64,000 bases of DNA, from contig NZ_SAUN01000001.1 of the NCBI RefSeq assembly GCF_004011505.1, positions 2,418,001 to 2,482,000 of the forward strand, read 5' to 3'. Each line of letters starts with the position of its first letter. Positions within the stretch are counted from its first letter, which is position 1. The translations under genes were made by a program, and so were the position numbers. The notes under the pieces are model-generated. The model made no database searches. It had not been told where the DNA came from and saw only the letters and a program-made list of their open reading frames with translations. This stretch comes from Nonomuraea polychroma (GTDB lineage: Bacteria > Actinomycetota > Actinomycetes > Streptosporangiales > Streptosporangiaceae). Positions 39,437 to 47,859 of the stretch are shown piece by piece.

Positions 39437-40966
39437 TCAGGATATGTCGGCTTGGAAATCCTCGGGTACCAGCGAAACCATGGCGGAGGCGCCATCGCAG
39501 CGAGGATCGCTCCCCGCCGAGGTGGCACCCCCGACGACCTGTGCGTGGCCGACCCATTCTGATGCCGGCGGCAGCGAGACGATCCGCGCGCCGGTCGCGG
39601 TCAGAGCTGCGATGGTCCGCGGGGAGAGATCCATCTCCAGGCTGATCGTGTCCTCCGGCTGGCCCGCTTCCATACCGCCGACGACCCAGCGGGGCGCGGC
39701 CACCGCGTCGGCGGGTTGTTCCCCGTCGAGCAGCCGTAGCAGCACTTGGGTGAGGATCTGGGGTTGGGCCTTGCCTCCCATCGTGCCCATCGACCAGGCC
39801 AGCCGTTCTTCCTGGGTGACCATGACCGGCATCAGCGTGTGTGCCGGACGCTTGCCCGGCGCGATGACGTTGGGCGAGGCGGCGTCGAGGGAGAAGAACG
39901 CCCCGCGGTTGTGCATCACTATGCCGGTCGAGGGTTCGAGCAGCCCTGCGCCGAAGCTGTGGAAGAGGCTCTGGATCAGCGACACCGCGTACCCTTCGCT
40001 GTCCGCGGTCACGACCGCGACCGTGTCGCCACTCGCCCTGCCGGTGATGGCCGGCCCGGCCGCTTCGCGGGAGGGGCCCAGCAGCAGGGCGTCCACGTCG
40101 ATCTGCGCGAACCGGGGATCGGCCAGATGGCGGTTCCTGTCGGCGATGCCTCCGTGGAAGATCGCGGCCAGTTGTCCGGCGTCCTCTCCGTGCGGGTCCG
40201 TCCTCTCCAGTGCGGCCAGCGCCTGCAGCAGCAGGAAGCCCTGTGTGTTGGGCGGGCTCGTGTACACGTCGAACCCCCGGAAGGCGCGGTGGAGCGGATC
40301 GGACTGCTCGACCTCGTAGGCGGCCAGGTCGTCCAAGGCGATGGGGACCGCCAGCGCCTGCAGGCCGGCGACCAGCCGCTTGCCCAACGGCCCGCCGTAC
40401 AGCACCTCGGGGCCCTGAGCCGCGATCTCCGCGAGCGTCGTGGCCAAGGCCTCCTGGCGCAGGGTCTCGCCGACGCGTAGTGACCCGAAGACGGTCCGCA
40501 TCCCAGGGTCGGCGGCGATCAGATCTCCGGCCTCGGCTATGGCCGCTGCCAGGCCCGGAACGACAGGAGTGCCTTCCGCATGGCGTATGGCGGCGGCGAA
40601 GTGGTCGGGCCACGTCAGCGCGGCACCGGAGGCGTGCAGCGCGGCATAGCCTGCGACCGCGCCGGGCACGGTGATCGTGTCAGGCCCGGACACGGGCATC
40701 TGGCCGCCGTGACGCGAGCTCAGCGCCGCCACGTCGGTGCCGGCCGGGGCGGGACCGCTGGCGTTGACGCAGGAGATCCTGCCGTCCGGGGATCTGATCA
40801 GAGCGATCAGATCGCCGCCGAGTCCGGTGTTGTGCGGATAGACGACGGTGAGCGTCACGGCGGCCGCGAGCGCGGCGTCTACGGCGTTGCCGCCGCGTGC
40901 GATCGCCTTCTTGGCTGCGGCGGTGGCGAGAACGTGCGGGCTGGCGATGGCGCAGTGATAGGTCAT
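39437..40966 (-). CDS. Gamma-glutamyltransferase family Ntn-hydrolase
   Basis: 509 residues, self-processing enzyme expected to cut before Thr315 in SGDTVAVVT. Family landmarks are SPHVLATAAAKKAIARGGNA at the N-terminus, GLGGDLIALI, GPDTITVPGAVAGY, and SMGTMGGKAQPQILTQVLLR near the C-terminus. No signal peptide is visible, so it is probably cytoplasmic, unlike E. coli Ggt. Cytoplasmic relatives include YwrD-type and acylase-like members. It is the last gene of a minus-strand operon with a polar amino-acid importer. A role in using gamma-glutamyl compounds is plausible, but the importer genes are damaged. Confidence 0.9.
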   Translation of the reverse strand: MTYHCAIASPHVLATAAAKKAIARGGNAVDAALAAAVTLTVVYPHNTGLGGDLIALIRSPDGRISCVNASGPAPAGTDVAALSSRHGGQMPVSGPDTITVPGAVAGYAALHASGAALTWPDHFAAAIRHAEGTPVVPGLAAAIAEAGDLIAADPGMRTVFGSLRVGETLRQEALATTLAEIAAQGPEVLYGGPLGKRLVAGLQALAVPIALDDLAAYEVEQSDPLHRAFRGFDVYTSPPNTQGFLLLQALAALERTDPHGEDAGQLAAIFHGGIADRNRHLADPRFAQIDVDALLLGPSREAAGPAITGRASGDTVAVVTADSEGYAVSLIQSLFHSFGAGLLEPSTGIVMHNRGAFFSLDAASPNVIAPGKRPAHTLMPVMVTQEERLAWSMGTMGGKAQPQILTQVLLRLLDGEQPADAVAAPRWVVGGMEAGQPEDTISLEMDLSPRTIAALTATGARIVSLPPASEWVGHAQVVGGATSAGSDPRCDGASAMVSLVPEDFQADIS

Positions 40967-40973
40967 GGCACTT

Positions 40974-41540
40974 TCAGATGATCTTGGATAGGAACGATCG
41001 CGTACGTTCGTGGACGGGATCGGTGAAGACCTGGGCGGGTGGGCCGACCTCGACGATCTTTCCGGCGTCCATGACGACGACCCGGTCGGCCACCTCGCGG
41101 GCGAAGCCCATTTCGTGGGTCACGACCAGCATCGTCATGTGCTCGCGGGCCAGCTCCTTCATCACCTCGAGCACCTCGCCGATCATCTCGGGATCCAGCG
41201 CGCTCGTCGGCTCGTCGAAGAGCATCAGCGCCGGCCGCATCGCCAGCGCGCGGGCGATCGCGACCCGCTGCTGCTGCCCGCCGGACAGGTTGGCCGGGTA
41301 GGCGTCGGCCTTGTGTGCCATGCCGTGGCGGTAGCCGACGAGGCGACCGGTGACCGTGATGCTGCCGCTGTCGATCGTCTCCAGATGGTTCACCGTACGG
41401 AGGAACGTGGTCTTGCCGGCGCCAGACGGGCCGATGAGGACGACCACTTCGCCACGACTCACCTCGAGAGAGACGTCGTCGAGCACGACGTGGCCACCGA
41501 GCGCGCGAGTGACGTGCTCGGCTCGGACGATCACGCTCAT
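40974..41540 (-). pseudogene. GlnQ-type amino-acid ABC ATPase with internal in-frame deletion (Q-loop lost)
   Basis: 188 residues instead of the usual 240-250. Walker A ([12 protein letters not shown]), signature ([15 protein letters not shown]), Walker B ([12 protein letters not shown]) and switch His (LVVTHEMGF) are all present and in frame. However, the text jumps from [11 protein letters not shown] directly to [13 protein letters not shown] near 41320-41333. The missing 55-60 residues normally carry the Q-loop (VFQ-FNLF) and most of the helical subdomain that contacts the permease. Without them the protein should not couple ATP hydrolysis to transport. The ATG at 41540 overlaps the permease stop (ATGA). 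The frame is still open, so translation is possible, but function is very doubtful. Confidence 0.85.
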
Positions 41541-42316
41541 GGCGCCTCCGCCCGGACCACGGCACGCCCGCCGCCGAAGAGCCGCTGCCGAATCGTCGGC
41601 GGTCGCGATACCCCGGCCGACGCGCTCAGCCGGCCCTCGATCCAAGCCTGGACGAACGACCACAAGGTGGTGAGCATCAGGTAGTACAGAGCCGCGACGA
41701 TGAACACTTCGAACGTGCGGAAGGTCGTGGAACTGATCGCCTGGGTGTTGAGGAACAACTCGTCCACGCCGATCACACTCAAGATGGAGGTGGTCTTCAT
41801 CATGGCGTTGAAGTTGTTGCCGAGCGGCGGGACGATGAAGCGCAGCGCCTGCGGCAGGATGATCCATCTCATCGCGGAGCGCGGTGTCATGCCGATGGCG
41901 AGCGCCGCCTCCGTCTGCCCCTTCCCGACAGAGTCGATTCCCGCACGGATGATCTCCGCCATGTAGGCGCTCTCGTTGACCGCCAGCGTGACGAGGGCGG
42001 CCTGGAACACGCCGGTGACGGTCACGCCGAGCAGGGTGACGTCGGAGAAGGAATAGATCTCGGCCGCGGCCATGCCGTTGTAGACGAGAACCAGTTGCAC
42101 CAGTAGCGGGGTGCCGCGCAGGATCCAGATGTAGAACCCGGCCACCGCGGTGACCCAGCGACGCCTGGACCGGCGCATCAGCGCCACGCCAAGCCCGATG
42201 ATCACTGCCAGGAACTGGGCGAGGACCGAGATGTAGACCGTACGCCAGAGCCCCTCGAGAAACGGCCCCGACGGGCGAAGGAGCGCGTCCCAGAAGAATG
42301 CCGGGTCGAAACTCAT
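41537..42316 (-). CDS. Polar amino-acid ABC transporter permease (HisM/GlnP type)
   Basis: 259 residues from the ATG at 42316, overlapping the binding-protein stop (ATGA). Membrane segments and the HEQAL-like coupling region are intact: [24 protein letters not shown] opening, [20 protein letters not shown], then [20 protein letters not shown] with [12 protein letters not shown]. It belongs to the His/Glu/Gln/Arg/opine family. It forms homodimers with a GlnQ-type ATPase. Since that ATPase and the binding protein are both broken here, this permease is probably stranded. Confidence 0.92.
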   Translation of the reverse strand: MSFDPAFFWDALLRPSGPFLEGLWRTVYISVLAQFLAVIIGLGVALMRRSRRRWVTAVAGFYIWILRGTPLLVQLVLVYNGMAAAEIYSFSDVTLLGVTVTGVFQAALVTLAVNESAYMAEIIRAGIDSVGKGQTEAALAIGMTPRSAMRWIILPQALRFIVPPLGNNFNAMMKTTSILSVIGVDELFLNTQAISSTTFRTFEVFIVAALYYLMLTTLWSFVQAWIEGRLSASAGVSRPPTIRQRLFGGGRAVVRAEAP

Positions 42317-43151
42317 GGCTCCAGCCTGTTCATCTGGAGATTCCACTTCGCCAGGATCTTGTCGTACGTCCCGTCCGCCCGGATCTCGTGCAGGGCCTTG
42401 GCCAGCGCGCTCCGCAGCGGGGCGTTGCCCTTGCGCACGGCGATACCGGCCTTGATCTTGTCGAAGGACTCTCCAGCGAAGGCGAAGAGGCCGGGCTTCT
42501 GCCCATGTAGTAAGCGGCGGTCTCGCTCGTGGTCGCGTATGCCTGCGACCGGCCGAGCGCCAGTTCCTGCAGCGCGGCAATGTCCTGATCGAACCGGGTC
42601 AGCTTGATGGCCGGCTTGCCGGCCGCCTCGCACTTCTTCGACTGATCCTCGAGACGCGCGGCGGCCGTGGTGGAAATGAGGGTCGACGCGGTCAGCCCGC
42701 ACAGGCTCTCGTCCAACCCGGTGACGCGTCGGGGATTGGCCTTGGCCACGAGGATCGACTGCCCGGAGTACATATAGGGGACGAAGTCGACGACCCTTTC
42801 CCGCTCCGGCTTGATGTAGAGCTGGGACAGGATCGCATCGCACTGCTTGGCCACCAAGGTGGGGATGATGGAGGCGAACTTGGTGTTGCGCCATACCGCC
42901 GCCACACCGAGCCTGGCCGCGAGCGCCTCGCCGATCTCCACGTCGGCGCCGCTGGGTTTTTTGTTCTTGTCGTAGAACTCCAGTGGCGGGGCGGAGATGT
43001 CGGAGCAGTAGACGATCTCCCCGTCCTTGATCACCGCAGGAGGCGCGACCATCGCCTTGCCGCCGGCTGGAGCAACCGTCTCCGTTTTCGCCGCCGTTCC
43101 GCATGCGGTCAACGACAGTGCGGCGGCCATCGCGAATATACGACCGTGCAT
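42313..43151 (-). pseudogene. Polar amino-acid-binding lipoprotein with a one-base frameshift
   Basis: Family 3 binding protein. The start at 43151 gives MHGRIFAMAAALSLTAC with lipobox LTAC. The mature part reads GEIVYCSDISAPPLEFYDKN and VVDFVPYMYSGQSILVAKAN, as in glutamine/histidine-binding proteins. Near 42500-42505 the frame ends usefully at AYYMG; the sequence continues as QKPGLFAFAGESFDKIKAGI in the next phase and finishes [15 protein letters not shown] at 42313. One missing base explains it. The unshifted frame yields a scrambled C-terminus ending at 42330. A sequencing error is possible, but the partner ATPase is also damaged, so real decay is favoured. Confidence 0.85.
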
Positions 43152-43190
43152 TCCGTACCTCCACCCAGACGAGCTTGCGGGTGAGGGCCA

Positions 43191-43218
43191 TTGAGGTTGA
43201 TTAACGAATTAACCTCAA
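43191..43218. promoter_or_regulatory. 28 bp inverted repeat, candidate operator between the amino-acid importer and the MBL gene
   Basis: Two 12-base arms, TTGAGGTTGATT at 43191-43202 and AATTAACCTCAA at 43207-43218, are complementary except for one position, with a 4-base centre. It sits 40 bases upstream of the binding-protein start, in the gap between divergent genes. The AT-rich, long symmetric shape is that of a dimeric-repressor site. Which regulator binds it is unknown; the nearest is the LacI-type gene at 43925. Confidence 0.6.
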
Positions 43219-43314
43219 CCCCGTACGGTAACAATCTCGTTGCATGGCCACAGAATGACGACCGAATCGGTCGCCATCTTTCTTGCTGGCAACGGTTTCC
43301 GTATGCTGCCTCGC

Positions 43315-43875
43315 ATGCCAGCATTCGTTCACGTCCTCACGGACGGATACGCCGACGAGCGGGTCGCCAGCACCGTGACGTTGATCCGGGAAGGCGACCT
43401 GATCGCCGTGGTCGATCCGGGCATGGTCGCCCACCGCCGGCTCATCCTGGACCCTCTTGCCGAGTTGGGCCTGCAACCCGAGCAGGTCACCGACGTGGTG
43501 TTCTCTCACCATCACCCGGATCACACGTTGAACGCCGCCCTGTTCCCCGAGGCCCGCTTCCACGACCACTGGGCGATCTACTCCGGCGACGAGTGGGTGG
43601 AACGTGAGGCCGATGGTTTCGAACTGTCGCCCTCCGTCCGGCTGTTGCGAACCCCGGGGCACACGGCGCAGGACATCACCACGGTGGCGGAGACCGATGA
43701 CGGGCTGGTCGTCGCCACGCATTTGTGGTGGAGTGCCGACGGGCCGGCCGACGACCCGCTGGCCGAGGACGGCCACGCGTTGAGACGATCGCGCGAGCGC
43801 GTGCTCGCGCTACGTCCGAGCCTGATCATCCCTGGTCACGGCGGGTCATTCGTCCCGGTGGAGACGGCCGAATGA
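43315..43875 (+). CDS. MBL-fold metallo-hydrolase (MBLAC1-like)
   Basis: 186 residues from the ATG at 43315 (MPAFVHVLTDGYAD), where family similarity begins; an upstream in-frame ATG at 43240 adds 25 unconserved residues. No Shine-Dalgarno is visible at 43315, so it may be leaderless or use the upstream start. Metal-binding motifs are SHHHPDHTLN (HxHxDH class), His in TPGHTAQD and His in IIPGHGGSF. Members hydrolyse thioesters, lactones or RNA ends, so no reaction is assigned. It is divergent from the amino-acid importer across the 28 bp inverted repeat and 49 bases before a LacI gene. Confidence 0.85.
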   Translation: MPAFVHVLTDGYADERVASTVTLIREGDLIAVVDPGMVAHRRLILDPLAELGLQPEQVTDVVFSHHHPDHTLNAALFPEARFHDHWAIYSGDEWVEREADGFELSPSVRLLRTPGHTAQDITTVAETDDGLVVATHLWWSADGPADDPLAEDGHALRRSRERVLALRPSLIIPGHGGSFVPVETAE

Positions 43876-43924
43876 CAGCCGGCGGGTAACCTCCGCGAAA
43901 CGCCACGAGCGTACGATTGTAAAG

Positions 43925-44941
43925 GTGCCCCGAAAGCCCTCACCCGACGTGACCATGGCGGATGTGGCGCGCGTGGCCGGAGTGTCGATCGCGACCGTCT
44001 CCAACGCGCTCAACTCGGCCGGCCGCATGTCCCAGAGCACGCGTGACAAGGTGCGGCGCGTAGCACGAGAGCTCGGCTACCTTCCTGCCAGGGCGCACAC
44101 GAGAACGCTGGGCCTGGCGGTCACCACCGACCACCCCGCCTCATGGGGCTTCGCGGAAATCCCATACTTCTCCCAGGCCATCCAGTCCGCCACCGCTGTC
44201 GCACACGAGCACGGCTACGGGCTCGTCGTGCAGCCCACCGCTGTCGGTCTGGAGCGGTGGGCCGTTCTGGCCGTCGACGGCATGCTGCTGATCGACAGCC
44301 CGAAGGGCGATCGCGTTCGCGCCGATCTGCTGATGCGCGGCGTGCCCGTCGTCCACATAGGGAGACCGGTCAGCGCGGAGCCGGACGACATCTGGGTGGA
44401 CAACGATGTCGAAGGCGCGGTGCGCGGCGTGCTGGACCACCTGTCGCAGGCCGGTGCACAGCGGGTCGCCCTGCTGGGCGGCGACACCACCGACTACTAC
44501 ATCCAGGCCTGCATGACAACGTACCGTCAGTGGTGTGCCGAGCGGGGAGAGCCCGTCCTGCTCGAACTCATGAGACGCAAGAATCCGGCCCCTGCCGTCG
44601 CCCGCCTCCTGTCCCGGGACGATCCTCCTGACGCCATCTTCGGTCCATACGACCGATGCGGGCACGCCGTGCTGTCGGCCGCCCGTGGCCATGGCCTGCG
44701 GATCCCCGAAGACCTCCTCGTGGCCTGTGCGAGCGAGTCCAGCGCCTACGAGACGACAACACCGCCGGTCACCACGCTGTCCCTCGATCCCGTCGGAGCG
44801 ACCAGAATCGCCACGGAACTCCTCATCCAACTCGTCGAAGGAGGAACGCCTGCGGTGTCAGGAGGCGTGGTCCATCACACTCGCCTGCTGGCCCGAAAGT
44901 CGACCCTCCGCGTCGCAGCCGATCATCTGTCCACGGCCTGA
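43925..44941 (+). CDS. LacI-family transcriptional regulator
   Basis: 338 residues from the GTG at 43925, behind a weak AAAGG. HTH: VTMADVARVAGVSIATVSNAL with the hinge GRMSQSTRDKVRRVARELGY. The effector domain has SQAGAQRVALLGGDTTDYY and IFGPYDRCGHAVLSAARGHG. The effector domain is a diverged LacI type (for example GLAVTTDHPASWGFAEIPYF). It follows the MBL gene on the same strand and is divergent from the decayed importer, so it may regulate either. Its ligand need not be a sugar. A hairpin lies 74 bases after its stop. Confidence 0.9.
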   Translation: MPRKPSPDVTMADVARVAGVSIATVSNALNSAGRMSQSTRDKVRRVARELGYLPARAHTRTLGLAVTTDHPASWGFAEIPYFSQAIQSATAVAHEHGYGLVVQPTAVGLERWAVLAVDGMLLIDSPKGDRVRADLLMRGVPVVHIGRPVSAEPDDIWVDNDVEGAVRGVLDHLSQAGAQRVALLGGDTTDYYIQACMTTYRQWCAERGEPVLLELMRRKNPAPAVARLLSRDDPPDAIFGPYDRCGHAVLSAARGHGLRIPEDLLVACASESSAYETTTPPVTTLSLDPVGATRIATELLIQLVEGGTPAVSGGVVHHTRLLARKSTLRVAADHLSTA

Positions 44942-45014
44942 TGTCCCGGCCAGTGGCTGTCCCACAGGAATGCGGCCCTCCTGGCGAGCGACCGGCATCT
45001 CCGGAAGCGTCCTG

Positions 45015-45055
45015 AGATCGCTTAGAAGGTGTCTCCAGCCCCTCGTAAGCGATCT
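45015..45055. repeat. 10 bp perfect inverted repeat with 21-base loop
   Basis: AGATCGCTTA at 45015-45024 is the exact complement of TAAGCGATCT at 45046-45055, followed by TTGATC. It lies 74 bases after the LacI stop. It could be a weak terminator or the end of a vanished insertion element; the long loop and lack of a T-run make strong termination unlikely. Confidence 0.45.
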
Positions 45056-45179
45056 TTGATCACGGTGAGGCGGGAGCAGGGCTACCGCCACATGCGGAGT
45101 TTGGGTGTGGCCGGTGACGCCGTGCACTCCACAGTGGTTCGGGTGTGGTGGGGGGACGCATCGCAGCCAAAGACCTGGA

Positions 45180-45193
45180 GTCTATGCATAGAC
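45180..45193. promoter_or_regulatory. Perfect 14 bp palindrome, candidate operator
   Basis: GTCTATGCATAGAC is fully self-complementary. It is followed 15 bases later by TATATT, a good -10 element at 45209-45214, and lies 140 bases upstream of the PEP-mutase-family gene. A dimeric regulator bound here would cover the -35 region. The surrounding bases are unusually AT-rich for this genome. Confidence 0.5.
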
Positions 45194-45332
45194 ATGCACA
45201 AGATGGTATATATTTACAGCCATGGTCCGGCTGTATCGCCGACGGCCATGCCACCCCCTCACGGTCCTTCCGGCATACGGCACCGCCGTGGCCGCTGCCG
45301 ATCCGTTGAACACACGTGATGGAGTGCCACAT

Positions 45333-46154
45333 ATGGCATCACTTGTTGACAAGGCCCGGTTGTTCCGCTCGTTCCACATCCCGGGGCGGCCGCTGGTCCT
45401 GCCCAACGCGTGGGATGCGGCAACCGCGCGGGTTGTGGTGCAGGCGGGTGCTCCCGCGGTGGCCACCACCAGCGCGGGTGTCGCTTGGTCACTGGGACAC
45501 GGTGACGGTGATCACCTCACCCGTGACCAGGCGCTTGCCGCGCTCGCCCGCATCGCGGCGACCGTGAACGTCCCGGTCACCGCCGACATCGAACGCGGCT
45601 ACGCCGCCGACGCCGCCGGTGTGGCCGAGACCGTGCGCGGTGTGCTGGACGCCGGGGCCGTCGGCATCAACCTCGAGGACGCCCTGCGCCCGGTCGGCGA
45701 GCAGGCCGAGCGCATCGCGGCGGCCCGCGCGGCGGCGGACGAGGCAGGGGTTCCTCTGTTCGTCAACGCCCGCATCGACACACACCGGCTGCCGCCCGGC
45801 GACCGTGCGGCGTGGTTGAAGGAGACCCTGATTCGCGCCCGCGCATACACCATGGCCGGCGCGGACGGGATCTTCGTCCTCGGCGTCCTGGACGCGGGAA
45901 CCGTCCGGACCCTGGTGGATTCGGTTCCTGTGCCGGTGAACGTGTTGACGGGTCCCGGGGCACTGCCCGTGTCCGAGCTTGCCGCTGCAGGCGTGGCCCG
46001 TATCAGCGCCGGGTCCTCGATCGCGGAGGCGGCGTACGGGCTGGCCGCACGCGCCGCGCGCGAGCTGCTCACCCAGGGCACGGCGAGCGCTCTGGAAGGT
46101 GGACTCGACTACCCGGCCCTGAACACCTTGCTCCTGGCAGACACCATGCGTTGA
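45333..46154 (+). CDS. Isocitrate lyase / PEP mutase superfamily enzyme
   Basis: 273 residues from the ATG at 45333, with GGAG 8 bases upstream; longer upstream frames are unsupported. The barrel enzyme has LVLPNAWDAATARVVVQAGA, the metal-binding PVTADIERGYA and VGINLEDAL. The lyase cysteine loop K-(K/R)-C-G-H of isocitrate and methylisocitrate lyases is absent, so it is not a standard AceA or PrpB. The family includes carboxyvinyl-phosphonate mutase-like, oxaloacetase and many unassigned members. It stands alone behind a palindrome-bearing promoter. Reaction unknown; probably a C-C or P-C cleaving step on a small oxoacid. Confidence 0.85.
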   Translation: MASLVDKARLFRSFHIPGRPLVLPNAWDAATARVVVQAGAPAVATTSAGVAWSLGHGDGDHLTRDQALAALARIAATVNVPVTADIERGYAADAAGVAETVRGVLDAGAVGINLEDALRPVGEQAERIAAARAAADEAGVPLFVNARIDTHRLPPGDRAAWLKETLIRARAYTMAGADGIFVLGVLDAGTVRTLVDSVPVPVNVLTGPGALPVSELAAAGVARISAGSSIAEAAYGLAARAARELLTQGTASALEGGLDYPALNTLLLADTMR

Positions 46155-46353
46155 GTGGGTGAGCGCGGCGTCGGCCCACGGGCGGGGCGCGGGGGCGTCT
46201 GTGACACAAACCGACACCGGGATGCCTGTTTTCCCACATCCCCTTCCCGGCGCCGGCGTGCCGCCCAGGCCACCGGCGACCGTGGTCGCACCGCCCCTCG
46301 AACCGTGACCTTGCGGCACCTTCCGAGCGCCGTCAGCAGGATAGGCTCGGCCT

Positions 46354-47859
46354 GTGCCCACCTACGTCGCCGTGGACCTCGGGGCCGAGAGCGGCCGGGT
46401 GCTCGCGGGGGAGTTCGACGGCGAGCGTCTCGTGGTGAGCGAGGCCCACCGCTTTCCCAACGTGCCGGTTCGCATTCTCGGCGGGCTCCACTGGGACGTT
46501 CTGCGCCTGCTGGCGGAGACGCGTGCCGGGATCGGGCGTGTCGTCGGCGAGCGTCGGGTCGTCAGCGTGGGCGTGGACGCGTGGGGCAACGACTTCGGGC
46601 TGCTCGACCGCGACCAGCGGCTCGTGGCAAACCCCCGGCACCATCGCGACCCCTACACCGCCGGCCTGACCGCCCTGGTCTCCTCTCAAGAGCACTACGA
46701 GGTGACGGGTGTGCAGGCGCTGCCCATCAACACCTCGTGCCAGCTGCTCGCGCACGCCGGGTCGCCGCTGCTGGACGCCGCCGATCGGCTGGTGATGTTA
46801 CCGGACCTGTTCACCCTCTGGCTGAGCGGCGAGACGCTCACCGAGCGGACGATCGCGAGCACCAGCCAGCTCCTGGACGCCCGGACCGGCCGCTGGGCCG
46901 GCGACCTCATCGCCCGGCTCGGGCTGCCGTCACGTCTGTTCGGCGGGGAAATCGTCGAGCCCGGCACGATCGCCGGGCCGCTGCGGGACGAATCCGGTCG
47001 GCCAGGCAAGGCCGTCGTGGTCGCCGTGGCCGGTCATGACACCGCGTCGGCGGTTGCGGCGCTCCCCGCCGTCTCCGGTTCGAGCGGCTCCTCTGGCGCA
47101 GTCGGGTACGTCTCCTGCGGCACGTGGTCGCTCGTCGGTGTGGAGACGGCCGAGCCCATCACCACCCCAGAGTCCCGGCTAGCCGGGTTCACCAATGAGG
47201 GTGGCGTGCTCGGCACCGTGCGGTTCCTGCGCAATCTCAACGGTCTTTGGCTGCTCCAGGAGTGCCGCCGAGCTTGGGGGACCGGTGCCTCGTATGCCGA
47301 CCTGGTCGCCGAGGCCGAGGCTGCGCCGGCCTTCGGCCCGCTGATCGATCCCACCCACCTGGGCTTCCTGAAGCCGGAGGACATGCCGGCACAAGTCGCG
47401 GCGTTCTGCCGCGCGACGGGCCAGCCGGTGCCCGAGGGCCGGGCCGCGATGGTGCGATGCATCCTGGAGAGCCTGGCGTGCTCCTACCGCCTGGTCCTGG
47501 AGCAGGCCGAGGAACTGACCGGCCGCCCGGTGGAGGCTGTACACCTCGTCGGCGGCGGTGCCGCCAGCGACATGCTCTGCCGGCTCACGGCGGACATCGG
47601 CGGGCGGCCCGTGCTCGCGGGGCCGGTCGAGGCGACCGGTATCGGCAACCTCCTCGTCCAGGTCATGGCCCACGGGGGCATCGGTTCTCTTGACGAGCTG
47701 CGCGAGGTGGTCCACCGGTCGTACCCGCCCCGGACATACCTGCCGGACAGTGAGCGCGAGCCGTACGATGCGACGTATGTCCGGTTCCACCAATTGACCG
47801 CCGTTGACAACTTCTGGAGTAAAGTAGCGTCCCAGAGGTGCCCGACCATAGATGAGTGA
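46354..47859 (+). CDS. rhaB: Rhamnulokinase
   Basis: FGGY-family sugar kinase of 501 residues that phosphorylates L-rhamnulose. The GTG at 46354 has no Shine-Dalgarno but a TAGGCT -10-like box 7 bases upstream, suggesting a leaderless transcript. The N-terminal nucleotide fold opens VAVDLGAESGRVLAGEFDGE, the RhaB-type start (GASSGR/GAESGR). GVDAWGNDFGLLD, LPDLFTLWLSGE and AVAGHDTASAVAA are RhaB landmarks, followed by the ATPase loop YVSCGTWSLVGVE and HLVGGGAASDMLCRLTADI. A Ser-Gly insertion (GSSGSSGA) precedes that loop. No rhamnose isomerase or rhamnulose-phosphate aldolase is in the window. Its stop overlaps the DeoR start by 8 bases. Confidence 0.9.
   Translation: MPTYVAVDLGAESGRVLAGEFDGERLVVSEAHRFPNVPVRILGGLHWDVLRLLAETRAGIGRVVGERRVVSVGVDAWGNDFGLLDRDQRLVANPRHHRDPYTAGLTALVSSQEHYEVTGVQALPINTSCQLLAHAGSPLLDAADRLVMLPDLFTLWLSGETLTERTIASTSQLLDARTGRWAGDLIARLGLPSRLFGGEIVEPGTIAGPLRDESGRPGKAVVVAVAGHDTASAVAALPAVSGSSGSSGAVGYVSCGTWSLVGVETAEPITTPESRLAGFTNEGGVLGTVRFLRNLNGLWLLQECRRAWGTGASYADLVAEAEAAPAFGPLIDPTHLGFLKPEDMPAQVAAFCRATGQPVPEGRAAMVRCILESLACSYRLVLEQAEELTGRPVEAVHLVGGGAASDMLCRLTADIGGRPVLAGPVEATGIGNLLVQVMAHGGIGSLDELREVVHRSYPPRTYLPDSEREPYDATYVRFHQLTAVDNFWSKVASQRCPTIDE

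Larger units (their letters stand above)
44942..45332. other. 391 bp intergenic region with a hairpin and a palindrome, no gene seen
   Basis: No convincing coding sequence. It contains a 10 bp inverted repeat at 45015-45055, an unusually AT-rich stretch at 45180-45225 (TATATATTTA) and a perfect 14 bp palindrome at 45180-45193 upstream of the next gene. The segment 45060-45120 has a short open frame without motifs. It could be the worn end of a mobile element, but no transposase is recognisable. Confidence 0.5.

Noticed and set aside
45029..45319. 96-codon open frame in the intergenic region
   Set aside because: It crosses the hairpin and the palindrome, has no ribosome binding site and no motif.
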